Part shown: positions 1 to 8,950 of the stretch, piece by piece
Numbering within the stretch: position 1 is the stretch's first letter
Layout: the number at the start of each line of letters is the position of its first letter
Assembly: GCA_964344155.1 (NCBI GenBank)
Contig: CAYFMG010000010.1
Location: 1 to 34,380 of the forward strand
Direction: 5' to 3'
DNA: 34,380 nt
From: UBA6164 sp964344155
GTDB taxonomy: Bacteria; Patescibacteriota; Gracilibacteria; BD1-5; UBA6164
The notes under the pieces: generated by a model
The model's input: only the letters and a program-made list of their open reading frames with translations
What the model was told of the DNA's origin: nothing
The model's database searches: none
Made by a program: the position numbers and the translations under genes

Positions 1-895
1 TTGGATCTAGGTTAGCTAGCCTTGAAATACTTGAATCTGTTACTATATCTGTTCAAGTGTAAGCATTTTTTAGTTTTGTTAGTAATGCTTGTTGTTTTGT
101 TGTATCTGTTGCTAGATCATTTAGGTCTCATGAGTATAATACAAAATCTGATGAGTTTACTAGGTTTGGATTTGTTGTCTCTCATAGGTGTTTGTATGTT
201 CCATTGTTTGAATAGTTTGATGGTAGGTTTCTATATCCATCATATGCTAGTTTATCATTAGTTATTATATCTAATAAATCTGTACCAGTACTTGTGATTA
301 TACTTGGAACTGCTAGTACGTGTGTTGTTCATGAGGCTTGTACCTTAATTATTTCTCCGTTATAGTTCCCTATTATTCTTAGCATTCATAGTTCTGTATT
401 TGCGTTTGCTTCTGTTGTATTTAGTGCCTGATATTCATCTGTTTCCATTACTCATGATAGTTGGTACTCTTTTTTTGTATTTGTTACTGAGTATCCGTAG
501 TTTATTTCTGTTAATGGGTCTAGTGGTAGTTTATCTAGTTTGTCCACACTTTGAAACGCTATTTGGCCAAAGTCTCATTGTGTCCATACTGTTGATCCAC
601 TATATGTAATTGTTGTTGTCCCATCTGGATCTGGGTATTTTGCTGCTTCTATTTGAAACAGTTCTAGTCATGTCTTCATTCTACTCATATCTGAGATTCT
701 TACTGAGTCTCTTGAGGTCTTTGTATAGTTTTGCATACTTATAAATGCGATAGTTCCCAAGATAATCAGGATACTTATCACAACTATTAATTCTACTAAG
801 GTAAATCAACTTTTTGCAGCCTCTTTCTCCTGAGAATAGACACAGTGCCCTTTAGGGTAAAGAATTCAAGATAGAGGTTTTGCTAATTTTTTCAT
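1..895 (-). CDS. Type IV pilin-like protein, N-terminal part (runs off left edge)
   Basis: Read with TGA as Gly, this frame is open from an ATG at 895 to the window edge, about 298 codons. Residues 30-48 form a class III prepilin signal, G|FTLVELIVVISILIILG, with Gly at -1, Phe at +1 and Glu at +5, followed by the hydrophobic helix and a pilin-like RDSVRISDMSRMKTGLELF stretch. The leader before the cleavage site is about 30 residues, much longer than the usual 6-10, and I see no closer in-frame start. After the pilin head comes a Thr/Asn/Asp-rich extracellular-looking region. Bases 1-180 match 34201-34380 with only six mismatches, so the missing C-terminus probably resembles the large adhesin at the right edge. 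Role by inference: surface or pilus-tip adhesin. Confidence 0.85.
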
Positions 896-960
896 ACAAA
901 AAAATATTATATATTAATGTTATTATAATATATAATATTTTTGTTTTTTTACAAGTTTTT

Positions 961-2445
961 TTATCCTAATTTTTTTTCATTTTTAAACTCCAAATACAAT
1001 ACTCAAGAATACAAGAAAAATAAAATTCATCCGTAAATTATAAAATCACTATACAATCATATACTATAATTATTTAATATATAATAACCAAAATAAAATA
1101 TAGAAATTCAAATAAAAATATTTTTTAGAATAAATTTAAGAGGTAGATGAAACTTTATAAGATCCTTTGTATAATAATATCACAATATGGTTAATAATAT
1201 CTGACTTAATAATGTAACAACTCAAGCCCCTATAAAACTATATTTTTGTATAAGTATAATATTTCAAATAATATTAAAAACAGTAACTATGAGATTTATT
1301 CTGAGAAGCTTAGCCTGATTTTCTGATGCAACTAAAGAGTATATAAATACAAGTGATAAAAAGTTAAATACTACAACAGCAAAAACAACCAAAAATGCAT
1401 CACTAGAGTTAAACATATGAGTTGTTTCTATATAGTTTCTATTTGCAATTATCTCTATTAAATAATCCCTAAAAAGTACTCATAATACAAATATCAAACA
1501 AGCAAAACTAAATAAAAGCTTAAAAGAAACACTAGTAAGTTTGTCTAATGTCTTTGTATCTTTTTGTTTAAACGATTTTGTAAGACTTGGTAGTAAAGAT
1601 GTCATATAAAAACCTCATACAACCATAAGAACCTCAACTATCTTCATAGGAAGACTATAAAGAGCTATACTCAAATCTCAAGGATTAGATCACTCTATTA
1701 AAGAAATTAGTATTATGTCTACCTTAAAGTAGACAATTGATAAAAATAAAGCAAGTCAGTACGGTAAAGATATTTTAAATAAATGTTTTATATAATCCCA
1801 ATCAAAACTAAATGAAAACTTAACTATTCTTCTAGCATACAGATAATTAAGTATTGTATTTATAATAACTGAAACTACTCAAGCTGACATTATATATAAA
1901 AATGGAGAAAAATATGAACTAGATTCAATAAACTCTTTTGGGTACAATACATATGCTACAACTCAAACAAGTCACAAATTAATTAACTTTGCTAAAATCA
2001 AAGTAACAGCACTATACTCTATTTTCATATTAGCCTGCATTAAAGCAAGAATAGAAGAGTTTAGTAATTGAAATATAGTAAAAATAGAAGTAATTATTAT
2101 AGAATATAATGCTAAATCTGAATTATAACCCGGAAGAAAATAAGCAATTCCTGTAGCTAGAAATAATATAATAATTCATAATATCAATCTAAGACTCATT
2201 ACATTTCATACTATTTTAGCTGAATCCTTCTTACTATTAGTTATTTCCCTTATTGTAATAGCATACAGTCACAAATCAGCAAGAAACACAAACATTCATA
2301 TATAATTATATATCTTTGAATATAATCAATACAACTCAAGCGTTAAGTAGTTTGTAAGTAAACTTATCAAAAAAATAGATATTATCGCGGTACCTGCTTT
2401 TGATAATATCTGAGATATGGTATTTGATGCTATTTTTTTAAACAT
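961..2445 (-). CDS. Polysaccharide flippase (Wzx/MVF-type membrane protein)
   Basis: A 494-residue polytopic membrane protein with about 12-14 hydrophobic segments. It starts MFKKIASNTISQILSKAG and has the early 'ADLGLYAITIREI' and central 'FKVDIILISLI...LYSLPMKIVE' patterns typical of oligosaccharide flippases (Wzx/RfbX, MATE/MVF superfamily), and its length fits. Several conserved glycines are TGA codons. It starts 4 bases after the stop of the Rrf2 regulator and is probably the last gene of that operon. Expected role: moving lipid-linked sugar units across the cytoplasmic membrane for cell-surface glycans. The exact substrate cannot be read from sequence. Confidence 0.85.
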
Positions 2446-2449
2446 TTAG

Positions 2450-2842
2450 TTAATCTATTATTTTATCTAAAGTATACATTTTTAGCAAACTATTAAAACC
2501 TGTTTGAAGATTGTTTAAAAGTATAGTCGTTGAACATGAATCATGATTATAGCATGTTAATCATTTTGTACAATCTGTTATTCATAACTCTTCTCTAATA
2601 GCATTTAAAATATCATAAACTGATATTTTATTTATTTCTTTTCAAAGAGTAACTCATCCATTTCTTCATTTTGTTGTTTTTAATATTTTTTTTCTTTCTA
2701 AATCAGCAACTATCCTTCTAAGAAGTGATTCTGGAATATTTTCAGACTCAGAAATATCTGATATTTTTACTAAACTATCAGACTTTGCTATATAAATCAT
2801 AGCTTTTAATGAATATGATCATTTTTTTGATAATTTTATCAT
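2450..2842 (-). CDS. Rrf2-family Fe-S responsive regulator (IscR-like)
   Basis: A 130-residue protein with the Rrf2 winged helix: 'YSLKAMIYIAK' helix, recognition region 'ISESENIPESLLRRIVADL', and a wing 'KGRNGGVTLGK' whose glycines are partly TGA. Three cysteines at residues 91, 97 and 103 have C-X5-C-X5-C spacing, the same as the [2Fe-2S] ligands of IscR (C92, C98, C104). The fourth ligand of IscR, His at +3 after the last Cys, is not present. It lies 2 bases after the SufU-like gene and 4 bases before the flippase gene, so co-transcription is likely. By inference it senses cluster status and controls the nearby suf genes; a palindrome upstream of sufC is a candidate operator. Confidence 0.88.
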
Positions 2843-2844
2843 TA

Positions 2845-3243
2845 TTAATTTATTACATCATCAAAATCATCAACTATTCAATCATTTAAATATTTATGAA
2901 TAGCATTTCTAGTTGTAAGCAGTGCTAAAACTGATGCTTTTTGTCTTCTACTACTAACCTCTTCTTCTATTAATTCAACAATATAATTATAATCAAGCTC
3001 TAAAACTTCTTCTATATCTTTTCAAATAATACTTTCTCCAAAAATAGATCAACAAGCTGTAGTTATTATTGCTGTATCTCAAGTGAAACTCCAGTCTTTT
3101 ATTATATTATCCTCTATTTTTAAATAAATAACCAAGTCATCTCAACATATTTCATTTTCTTCATGGTGTTTTACATCACAGTCTTTTATCTCAAATTTAT
3201 TAAATGGATTCTTACTATAATGAATTATTGTTTCATTGTACAT
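2845..3243 (-). CDS. SufU/IscU-type Fe-S scaffold lacking the third cysteine
   Basis: A 132-residue member of the NifU N-terminal/IscU family. It has the first ligand motif 'ICGDD' (C33, D35), the second 'TTACGSIFGES' (C64) and the C-terminal helix 'RRQKASVLALLTTRNAIHKYL'. In IscU/SufU that helix carries the third cluster-binding Cys just before 'SVLA'; here the position is Ala103. The start ATG at 3243 lies inside the end of the VKOR gene (19-base overlap), so translation is probably coupled. The Rrf2 regulator follows after 2 bases. The context with sufS/B/C/D supports a role in receiving sulfur from SufS, but loss of a ligand makes an ordinary [2Fe-2S] scaffold role uncertain. Confidence 0.85.
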
Positions 3244-3728
3244 TCTTTTCTAACTTCTAAAATTGATAAAGTAAATATTGTTATTATTATTGCACTACAT
3301 ATTACACATAGTGGACAAAATGCTCATATATTAAATGTTTCTTGATATATAAAATATCCATTAAAAGATATTCAACCAAGTCACATAGCAGCAAGTATTT
3401 TGAAATGATTTTTCATTACTCATCATAATCAAAATAAAGAAACTAAAAATATAACAGGATATACAAACAAGGCTATTGCTGGAAAAGGTACTCCATATAT
3501 TTGAGATAATGGATTTTGTAATACTGTTGTACAAGATAATGTTTCATTTATATCACAAAACTTAGCTCATGCTGCAGTCTCTGATCCAGATACATTAGAT
3601 ATTGGAAATATAAAATTATTTGTAGATTGCTCTATATCAAATATCCAATCATAGCTTAGGTAAAATGCATTTATTATAGCTATAACAGATATAATACAGA
3701 TTATCATTAATTTAGTTTTTGCTTTCAT
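3225..3728 (-). CDS. Vitamin K epoxide reductase (VKOR) family membrane protein
   Basis: A 167-residue membrane protein with four to five hydrophobic helices. The active-site CXXC is in 'FCPLCVICS', and the upstream loop cysteines are in 'AKFCDINETLSCTTVLQ', followed by 'IYGVPFPAIALFVYP', which is characteristic of bacterial VKORs. VKOR reoxidises a DsbA-like partner and passes electrons to quinone, supporting disulfide formation outside the membrane. No thioredoxin-like partner is seen nearby. Its 3' end overlaps the scaffold gene. Disulfides would suit the Cys-rich surface protein at the right edge, but that link is inference. Confidence 0.88.
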
Positions 3729-3744
3729 TTATTGTTTTATTTAA

Positions 3745-3766
3745 TATTAATAAATATATATTAATA
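3745..3766. promoter_or_regulatory. AT-rich inverted repeat upstream of the VKOR gene
   Basis: TATTAAT and ATTAATA arms separated by 8 bases lie 17 bases upstream of the VKOR start. This could be an operator or a promoter-proximal hairpin. In DNA this AT-rich such a repeat can arise by chance. Confidence 0.2.
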
Positions 3767-3803
3767 GTTTAAAGAAAAATTACAAATATTTTTTCTTAAT
3801 AAA

Positions 3804-3923
3804 AATCCCTCAGTCCTTCGGACAGCTCCCTTTAATTCTAAAGGGAGCCTAAAAATAAAATTCTACTTAAATCAACTTTCTTCCTTTAGTATTAAAGGAA
3901 GTACCACGAAGTGGGGATGGATT
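3804..3923. repeat. Palindromic repeat family B, copy 1 (AATCC...GGATT ends)
   Basis: A 120-bp element bounded by AATCC and GGATT and made of nested hairpins: CAGTCCTTCGGACAG, CTCCCTTTA...TAAAGGGAG, CTTCCTTTA...TAAAGGAAG and CCACGAAGTGGGG. The right 46 bases recur almost exactly at 25951-25996. It begins 5 bases beyond the sufS stop codon, a position mirrored by copy 2 behind rpsL. No coding capacity. Confidence 0.75.
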
Positions 3924-3927
3924 ATTA

Positions 3928-5124
3928 CTAATCAATCAACTTATCTAGTACTTCAAAAAATTTATCTATATCTTCTTTTGTATTGTAAATATAAAGACTC
4001 ATTCTAGATGTATGAGCTAATCATATTTGTGCTAAAAATGGATGAGCACAATGTTGTCATGATCTGATACAGATATTACTATCAGCCATATAATCAGCTA
4101 TATCATTTGAGTGAACTCAGTCTATTACAAAGCTAAATACTCATACTCTATTTTCTGCTTTATTACTTCAAATAAGTTTTATTTTTTCTCTTTTATTAAA
4201 TTGTTCTAGACTATATTCAACTAGCTCATTCTCTATTTCTTCTAGCTTTTCAAATCATCAAATACTATCTATATATTCAATAGCTCTGAGTAAACTTACA
4301 GCTCAACTTAGATTTGGCGTTCCTGGTTCAAATTTATATGGTAGTTTAGCATCTAGAAAACATGTTTGTTCTACTTTTGATATAGCTCCTCATCCTGAAA
4401 AAGCTGGGTTTAAGTCATTTAATAACTCTTTTTTTCACCAAAACACTCAAATTCCAGCATCTGCCATTATTTTGTGTCATGTAAAGAATAAAAAATCAGC
4501 ATTTAATTCTCATACATCTAGTTTGAAATGTGGTATACTTTGAGAGGCATCTATTATAAATAATGTATCATCTCTTTTTAGTTTCCCTACTCTTTCTAAA
4601 TCAAATACTTCTCATGTTATATTTGATACATGTGTTATTGATATTACTTTTACTTTATCATCATACTTTTTCTCGAAATCTTCAAAGTCAAGTCAATACT
4701 CCTCATCTATATTTACATACTCTATTTCTATTCCTATTTCTTCTTTCAGTATAAGCCATGGTACTATATTTGCATGGTGTTCAACAATACTTACAAGTAC
4801 CTTGTCTCATGCTTTTAGTTTTTTACTAAGTCTTAATGATCCTGTAATTATATTTGCTGCATACGTAGAGTTATATGTATATATTATCTCTTTATAATCA
4901 TCAGTTCAAATCATATCAGCTACTTTTTTCTTAGAATCATCATACATTTTTTCTGACCTCTCAGCTATATCATACATACCTCTATGTATATTTGAATAAC
5001 TATTTTCTAGGTATTCTTTAACTCCGTCTATTACCATACTTGGCTTCTGAGTTGAGGCTGTTGAATCCATATAAATAAGCCCAGGATTGTTTTGTATAAT
5101 TGGAAAATCTTTTTTTAAATTCAT
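3928..5124 (-). CDS. sufS: SufS cysteine desulfurase
   Basis: A 398-residue PLP-dependent class V aminotransferase, the usual length for SufS. The start MNLKKDFPIIQNNPGLIYMD is typical, with 'STASTQKPS' following. It has 'VEHHANIVPW' (PLP-stacking His), 'FIIDASQSIPH' (PLP Asp), 'FFTGHKI' (Schiff-base Lys) and the active-site Cys in 'RSGQHCAHPF'. The frame is interrupted by TGA at conserved glycines such as those in RSGQHC and FTGHK. It is the last gene of the sufC-B-D-S run and supplies persulfide sulfur. No SufE is seen; the SufU-like protein downstream is the likely acceptor. It ends in a triple in-frame stop (TAG TAA TAA) beside a palindromic repeat. Confidence 0.95.
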
Positions 5125-5156
5125 TTTTTTCTTTTAGTTATATATTTTTACACCCC

Positions 5157-5867
5157 CTATCTTACTCTTTCTAAAATATTTTCAAGTAAACTTTCATAAA
5201 AACTATTATCTAGCATAGATATGCATGAAAACATGTTTTTTACTTTTGCTTCTATCATCATAGACAAGGCATTTTCTTTTCAGATTCACCTAGATCTTAG
5301 ATAGAACAATTTTTCATCACTTATTCTTTCCATCTTGCAAGCATGACTTGCTTTTACATCATCACTTCTTACAAGTAGTGTTGGTACTCACTTTACTTGT
5401 CCTGTATCTCATAAAAATAAGTTCTCCTCTTCTAAGTTTACATCTACCTTTTCTATCCCCTTGTCTATTTCTATTACCCCATCTAGATCTATCATCCCAT
5501 CATTTTGAACTATAGATAATATTTCTATATTACTTTTACTATTGTTTGATGATAGTTTTGAATATAGTTTTGCTTTTAATTTTTCTTTGTTTTCTGATAA
5601 AAGTAAATAGTTTACTTTTAAGTTTGAGTTATCTTTATTTTGAATGAAATTTATATTTATGTCTCATGATTTTTCTATAAATCAATAAAAATCAAGTCTT
5701 GAATTTTCTCAAAGAAATATATTAACCTCACCCCCTAGCCCCCTCTCCTGCAGGAGAGGGGGAAAAGTATCATCAAAAATACTAACAACTAGATCGTTTT
5801 CTATTGTTATTTTGTTTGTATCAAATTCTGATAATTTATAAAATCAATTTTTTGTTATTTTTGACAT
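5157..5867 (-). CDS. sufD: SufD, short form with an in-frame palindromic insertion
   Basis: A 236-residue SufB/SufD-family protein, shorter than typical SufD (about 400 residues) and mainly the beta-helix core plus C-terminal helices. The C-terminal signature 'VRSDDVKASHACKMERISDE' followed by 'KLFYLRSRGI' is diagnostic and keeps the SufD His. Residues about 36-47 (PPLLQERGLGGE) are encoded by a perfect 24-bp palindrome and its flank (5727-5763), the same repeat family that elsewhere in the window is intergenic; the reading frame is kept through it. It would pair with SufB and SufC in the scaffold complex. The gap to sufS is 32 bases. Confidence 0.88.
5727..5763. repeat. Palindromic repeat family A, copy inside sufD
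   Basis: A CACCCCCTAG flank is followed by the perfect 24-bp palindrome at 5739-5762 (CCCCCTCTCCTG and its complement). It is translated in frame within sufD. The consensus matches copies at 10577-10616 and 11299-11336 and the ends of the DUF559 element at 30845-31308. Confidence 0.85.
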
Positions 5868-5906
5868 TTTTATTTTTTAATTATAATATTTTTAGGTAAG
5901 ATTTAC

Positions 5907-5922
5907 TTAAAAGGAGAGATTT
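5907..5922 (+). promoter_or_regulatory. Strong Shine-Dalgarno site before the 5923 gene
   Basis: AAAAGGAGAG lies about 6 bases before the ATG. Almost no other gene in the window has a purine-rich SD, so this is a clear outlier. A TATAAT (5882-5887) lies about 35 bases upstream as a possible -10 box. Confidence 0.65.
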
Positions 5923-6180
5923 ATGTGTGATAAATATGAAGCTTGTAGAAAATGTAGGATAGAATTTTCTAAGCCTATAAATAAAGGTAGAGTTGCTTTA
6001 AAAAAAGGAGGAACAATTATAGTTGTAGATGGTTATTGTTGGGATTGCTGTATGAAACTTCAGGAAGTAGCTAAAAAAAAGTTTGAAAAATTTTTAGAAA
6101 ATCATCCTGAATTTAAAGAAGCTTATGAAGAGTATTGGTATTATGATAACTTAAGAACATCAGCTATAATGCTTGACTAA
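5923..6180 (+). CDS. Small zinc-ribbon-like hypothetical protein in the suf cluster (antisense cassette 1)
   Basis: 85 residues with two cysteine pairs, 'CRKC' (8-11) and 'CWDCC' (39-43), suggesting a small zinc-binding domain, then a charged helical tail. Family not recognised. It lies on the opposite strand between sufB and sufD. It has a strong SD (AAGGAGA), its own tight hairpin terminator, and uses only GGN for glycine (4 of 4), unlike the suf genes around it. These traits suggest acquisition from a different genetic background or a distinct class of gene; the function is unknown. Confidence 0.75.
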   Translation: MCDKYEACRKCRIEFSKPINKGRVALKKGGTIIVVDGYCWDCCMKLQEVAKKKFEKFLENHPEFKEAYEEYWYYDNLRTSAIMLD

Positions 6181-6185
6181 ATTAT

Positions 6186-6206
6186 GCCCCGAAAGGGGCT
6201 TTTTTT
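6186..6206 (+). terminator. Rho-independent terminator of cassette 1
   Basis: GCCCC-GAAA-GGGGC stem with a tetraloop followed by seven Ts, 5 bases after the stop codon. The T run touches the sufB stop on the other strand. There is no T run in the minus direction, so sufB-to-sufD transcription could pass. Confidence 0.9.
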
Positions 6207-7608
6207 AAAATCCACCCTCAAATTCCATCGCAATTAGTACATTCATTTCACTGGCATACTCTAGTGGTAGCTCTTTCATTACTGGTGATAGAAATCAGTT
6301 TACTATCATTGCTGTTGCTTGTTCTTCTGATACACCTCTGGATTGTAAGTAAAATAGTTCTTCTTCACTTATTTTTCAAGCACTGGCTTCATGTCAGACA
6401 ATTGAATCACTGTTAGAAACATCTATAGTTGGAATAGTATCACTTACTGATTTGTTATCCAAAAGTAAAGCATCACAGTCTATTTTGGACACAGCTCAAG
6501 TAGCTGTCTTTTTTATGTCTATTAAACCTCTATAAGTTGAAATTCAACCTCATTTAGATAATGATTTAGACATTATATTTGATGAAGTATTTTTTCAAAT
6601 ATGTATCACTTTTGATCATATATCTTGGTTTTGATTAGCATTTGCAAAAGCTAGACCAAGCATATCAGTCTTTGAATTGTCTCATTTTAAAACTGAACAA
6701 GGATAAAGCATTGTTACTCAGCTTCACATATTTCATCATACCCATTCCATATATCAATTCTCTTCTACTATAGCTCTTTTTGTATTTAGATTATAAGTAT
6801 CTAAACTCCAATTTTCTACTGATGAATACCTCATCTTTGCATTTTTTCCTACAAATATTTCTACTCATCAAGCATGTAAAGAGTTTTCATCATATTTCGG
6901 AGCACTACAACCTTCTATATAATGAGCTTCAGAGTCCTCTTCAAGAACTATAATCGTATGTTCAAACTGCCCACCTGATTTTTTATTCATTCTAAAATAT
7001 GATTGAAGAGGTTCATCTAATTTTACTCACTTTGGAATATACATAAAAGTTCAACCTGACCATACAGCATAATGAAGAGCTGCAAACTTATGATCTGTTA
7101 TAGGTATAGATTTTGTAAAATATTTTTTTATTAATTCTGGGTACTTATTTACAGCTATACTAGTATCATCAAATATAACTCATTTATCTACCAATTCTTG
7201 TTTTAAACTATGATAAACTACCTCACTATCATACTGAGCTCAAACTCAGGCTAGAGCCTCTTTTTCAGCTTCAGGAATTCACAATCTATCAAAAGTATTT
7301 TTTATATTTTCTGGTACATCTTCCCAAGTTTTATTATCACCTGCTCCCTCAGGTTTTGCATAATAATAAATACTATCTAAATCTAGTTTAGATAAATCAG
7401 GTCACCAATCTGGCATATTTTTTTCTTGAAAAACATCTAAAGCTTTTAGTCTTAATTCAAGCATCCAATCAGGTTCATTATTAGATAAACTTATCTGTTT
7501 TACAACTTCACAATTTATTCATTTAATAATTTTATTTGTATAAGATACTGGATCTGAAAAATTCCAAGTATCTGAAACTGTAAGGTTTTTAGGATTATTA
7601 TTTGACAT
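6205..7608 (-). CDS. sufB: SufB Fe-S assembly scaffold subunit
   Basis: 467 residues, normal for SufB. Core motifs include 'DHKFAALHYAVWSGGTFMYI', 'EHTIIVLEEDSEAHYIEGC', 'HAGGVEIFVG', 'CDALLLDNKSVSDTIP', and 'HEASAGKISEEELFYLQSRG' near the C-terminus. Many of the glycines are TGA, for example in WSGGTF and HAGGVE. It forms the SufBC2D complex, on which clusters are assembled using sulfur from SufS. It is separated from sufC by 570 bp and from sufD by 337 bp, both gaps occupied by plus-strand cassettes, which is unusual because suf genes are normally tightly packed. Confidence 0.95.
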
Positions 7609-7660
7609 TTTAAAGTTTTTTAATATAAAAGGTGTTCCTTTTTAAACTAAAATAAATATA

Positions 7661-7675
7661 AAAAAGGAGGAATAG
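7661..7675 (+). promoter_or_regulatory. Strong Shine-Dalgarno site before the 7676 gene
   Basis: AAAAAGGAGGAATAG immediately precedes a TTG start at 7676. This near-perfect anti-SD match decides the start, because there is no ATG nearby in frame. Such sites are otherwise rare in this window. Confidence 0.75.
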
Positions 7676-7909
7676 TTGAAAAAAGGTAATGGTAGTATTT
7701 GTTGTGGGGGTTTTCGTATCATTGGTAATGTAGCTTATTGTTTTTACAGTACAAAAGTACATTTAAATAAAAATAGAGAGGAAAGATTGGCTATAGCTAA
7801 TGAATTACGAAAAAGAGGTGTAACAAAAATAACAGAAGGTCAAGCTAAAGAGTATATTGATATTGATGTATTCTTTAACTTAGTGGAAGAAGCTGAAATT
7901 GAGGTATAA
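7676..7909 (+). CDS. Small hypothetical protein in the suf cluster (antisense cassette 2, first gene)
   Basis: 77 residues from a TTG start backed by a strong SD. The N-terminus is Gly/Cys-rich (GNGSICCGGFRIIGNVAYC), followed by a helical region (NREERLAIANELRKRG) and an acidic tail. Family not recognised. All seven glycines are GGN and none is TGA, although TGA predominates in neighbouring genes. It is followed after 2 bases by the 7912 gene, whose SD (GAGGT) lies in the last codons of this one, so the two form a small operon between sufC and sufB on the opposite strand. Confidence 0.75.
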   Translation: MKKGNGSICCGGFRIIGNVAYCFYSTKVHLNKNREERLAIANELRKRGVTKITEGQAKEYIDIDVFFNLVEEAEIEV

Positions 7910-7911
7910 AA

Positions 7912-8136
7912 ATGAAACAATATCAAGTTGTATGGGTATATCCTTCTTACAAAGAAAATAAGAGAAGAACATGCCTTGTCAATCTCGACCATAGAGATAA
8001 AAAACAGTTAAAAGAAGATATTAAGTGTTTTCTGGAATTGAATAATTACTATCCCAAAAAGGGACGACTACGTCCAAGAAAACCAAAAATACAGACTTTT
8101 TACTTTTATGTTAGATTACATGAAAGACAAGAGTAA
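7912..8136 (+). CDS. Small basic hypothetical protein (antisense cassette 2, second gene)
   Basis: 74 residues, very basic and aromatic (YQVVWVYPSYKENKRR at the start, KKGRLRPRKPK near the end, then QTFYFYVRLHE). It includes CGN arginine codons, which are otherwise uncommon here, and its single glycine is GGA. Family not recognised. The composition would suit nucleic-acid binding, but no motif proves this. It is translationally coupled to the 7676 gene and ends before a strong terminator. Confidence 0.7.
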   Translation: MKQYQVVWVYPSYKENKRRTCLVNLDHRDKKQLKEDIKCFLELNNYYPKKGRLRPRKPKIQTFYFYVRLHERQE

Positions 8137-8148
8137 CTACCACAGATT

Positions 8149-8172
8149 AGGGCTCAAAAGGCCCTTTTTTTT
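8149..8172 (+). terminator. Rho-independent terminator of cassette 2
   Basis: AGGGC-TCAAAAG-GCCCT stem followed by a run of Ts, 12 bases after the stop of the 7912 gene and just before the sufC stop on the other strand. Confidence 0.85.
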
Positions 8173-8178
8173 ATTCTG

Positions 8179-8919
8179 TTAAAATTCTTTAAAACCTTTT
8201 TCACTTATTTCTTTTGCTAAACTAGCTCATCACTGTTTTACTATATTACCATCTTTCATTACATATACCTTATCTACATCTATATATTCAAGTATTTTAA
8301 AATAATGAGTAATTATTATCAAACTATTATTTTCATTACTCAACTCTTTTAACATTTCAGCAATAGTTCTAAATGCATCTAAATCAAGACCACTATCTAT
8401 TTCATCAAGTATTATATACTTAGGTCATATAAGTTTCATTTGAAGAATCTCTATTTTTCTCTTTTCACCTCAACTAAATCATACATTTAATTCTCTATCT
8501 AAAAATTTCTCATCTATATGTAACTCACTCAAATATTTCTTTATAAACCTTTTAAATATAAATGGTGAAAGTTCATTAACTTCTGGCTTATCATTTTTTA
8601 AAGAAATATTATATATAGTTCTTAAATATTCACTCAATTTAATACCTTTTATCTCAGGTACATTTTGAAATGAAAGAAACAATCAAATCTTAGATCTCTC
8701 TTCAGGATCTAATTTTATCAAGTTTTTTCACTCTATACTAACTTCTCCTGATATATGCTCATACTTTGGATGTCACATCAAAAAACTCGACAAACTAGAT
8801 TTTCCACTACCATTTTTTCAAAGTAAACAATAGTTTTTTCAAGTTTCAAATCAAAGATTTATTCACTTCAAAATTTCCTTATCACCTACTCAAACTCTTA
8901 GGTTTTCTATTTTTATCAT
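8179..8919 (-). CDS. sufC: SufC ATPase
   Basis: A 246-residue ABC-type ATPase of the usual SufC length. It has Walker A 'LLGKNGSGKSSL', a Q-loop region 'FLSFQNVPEIKG' typical of SufC, ABC signature 'GFSGGEKRK', Walker B 'YIILDEIDSGLD' and H-loop 'ITHYFKIL'. Several glycines in these motifs (LLG, GFSG) are TGA. SufC powers the SufBCD scaffold. It is first in the minus-strand suf run. A candidate promoter/operator lies in the 304-bp divergent region shared with rsmH. Confidence 0.95.
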
Positions 8920-8950
8920 TTTTATTATTTAACTAAAAAATTATTAAAAC

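Noticed and set aside
1..180. Possible circular molecule because 1-180 resembles 34201-34380
   Set aside because: Six mismatches, and the content is ribosomal and other chromosomal housekeeping genes. Paralogous gene copies explain it better.
22..609. Plus-strand ORFs at 22-261 and 400-609
   Set aside because: They are antisense to the pilin-like gene, Leu-rich and without family features; shadows of the real frame.
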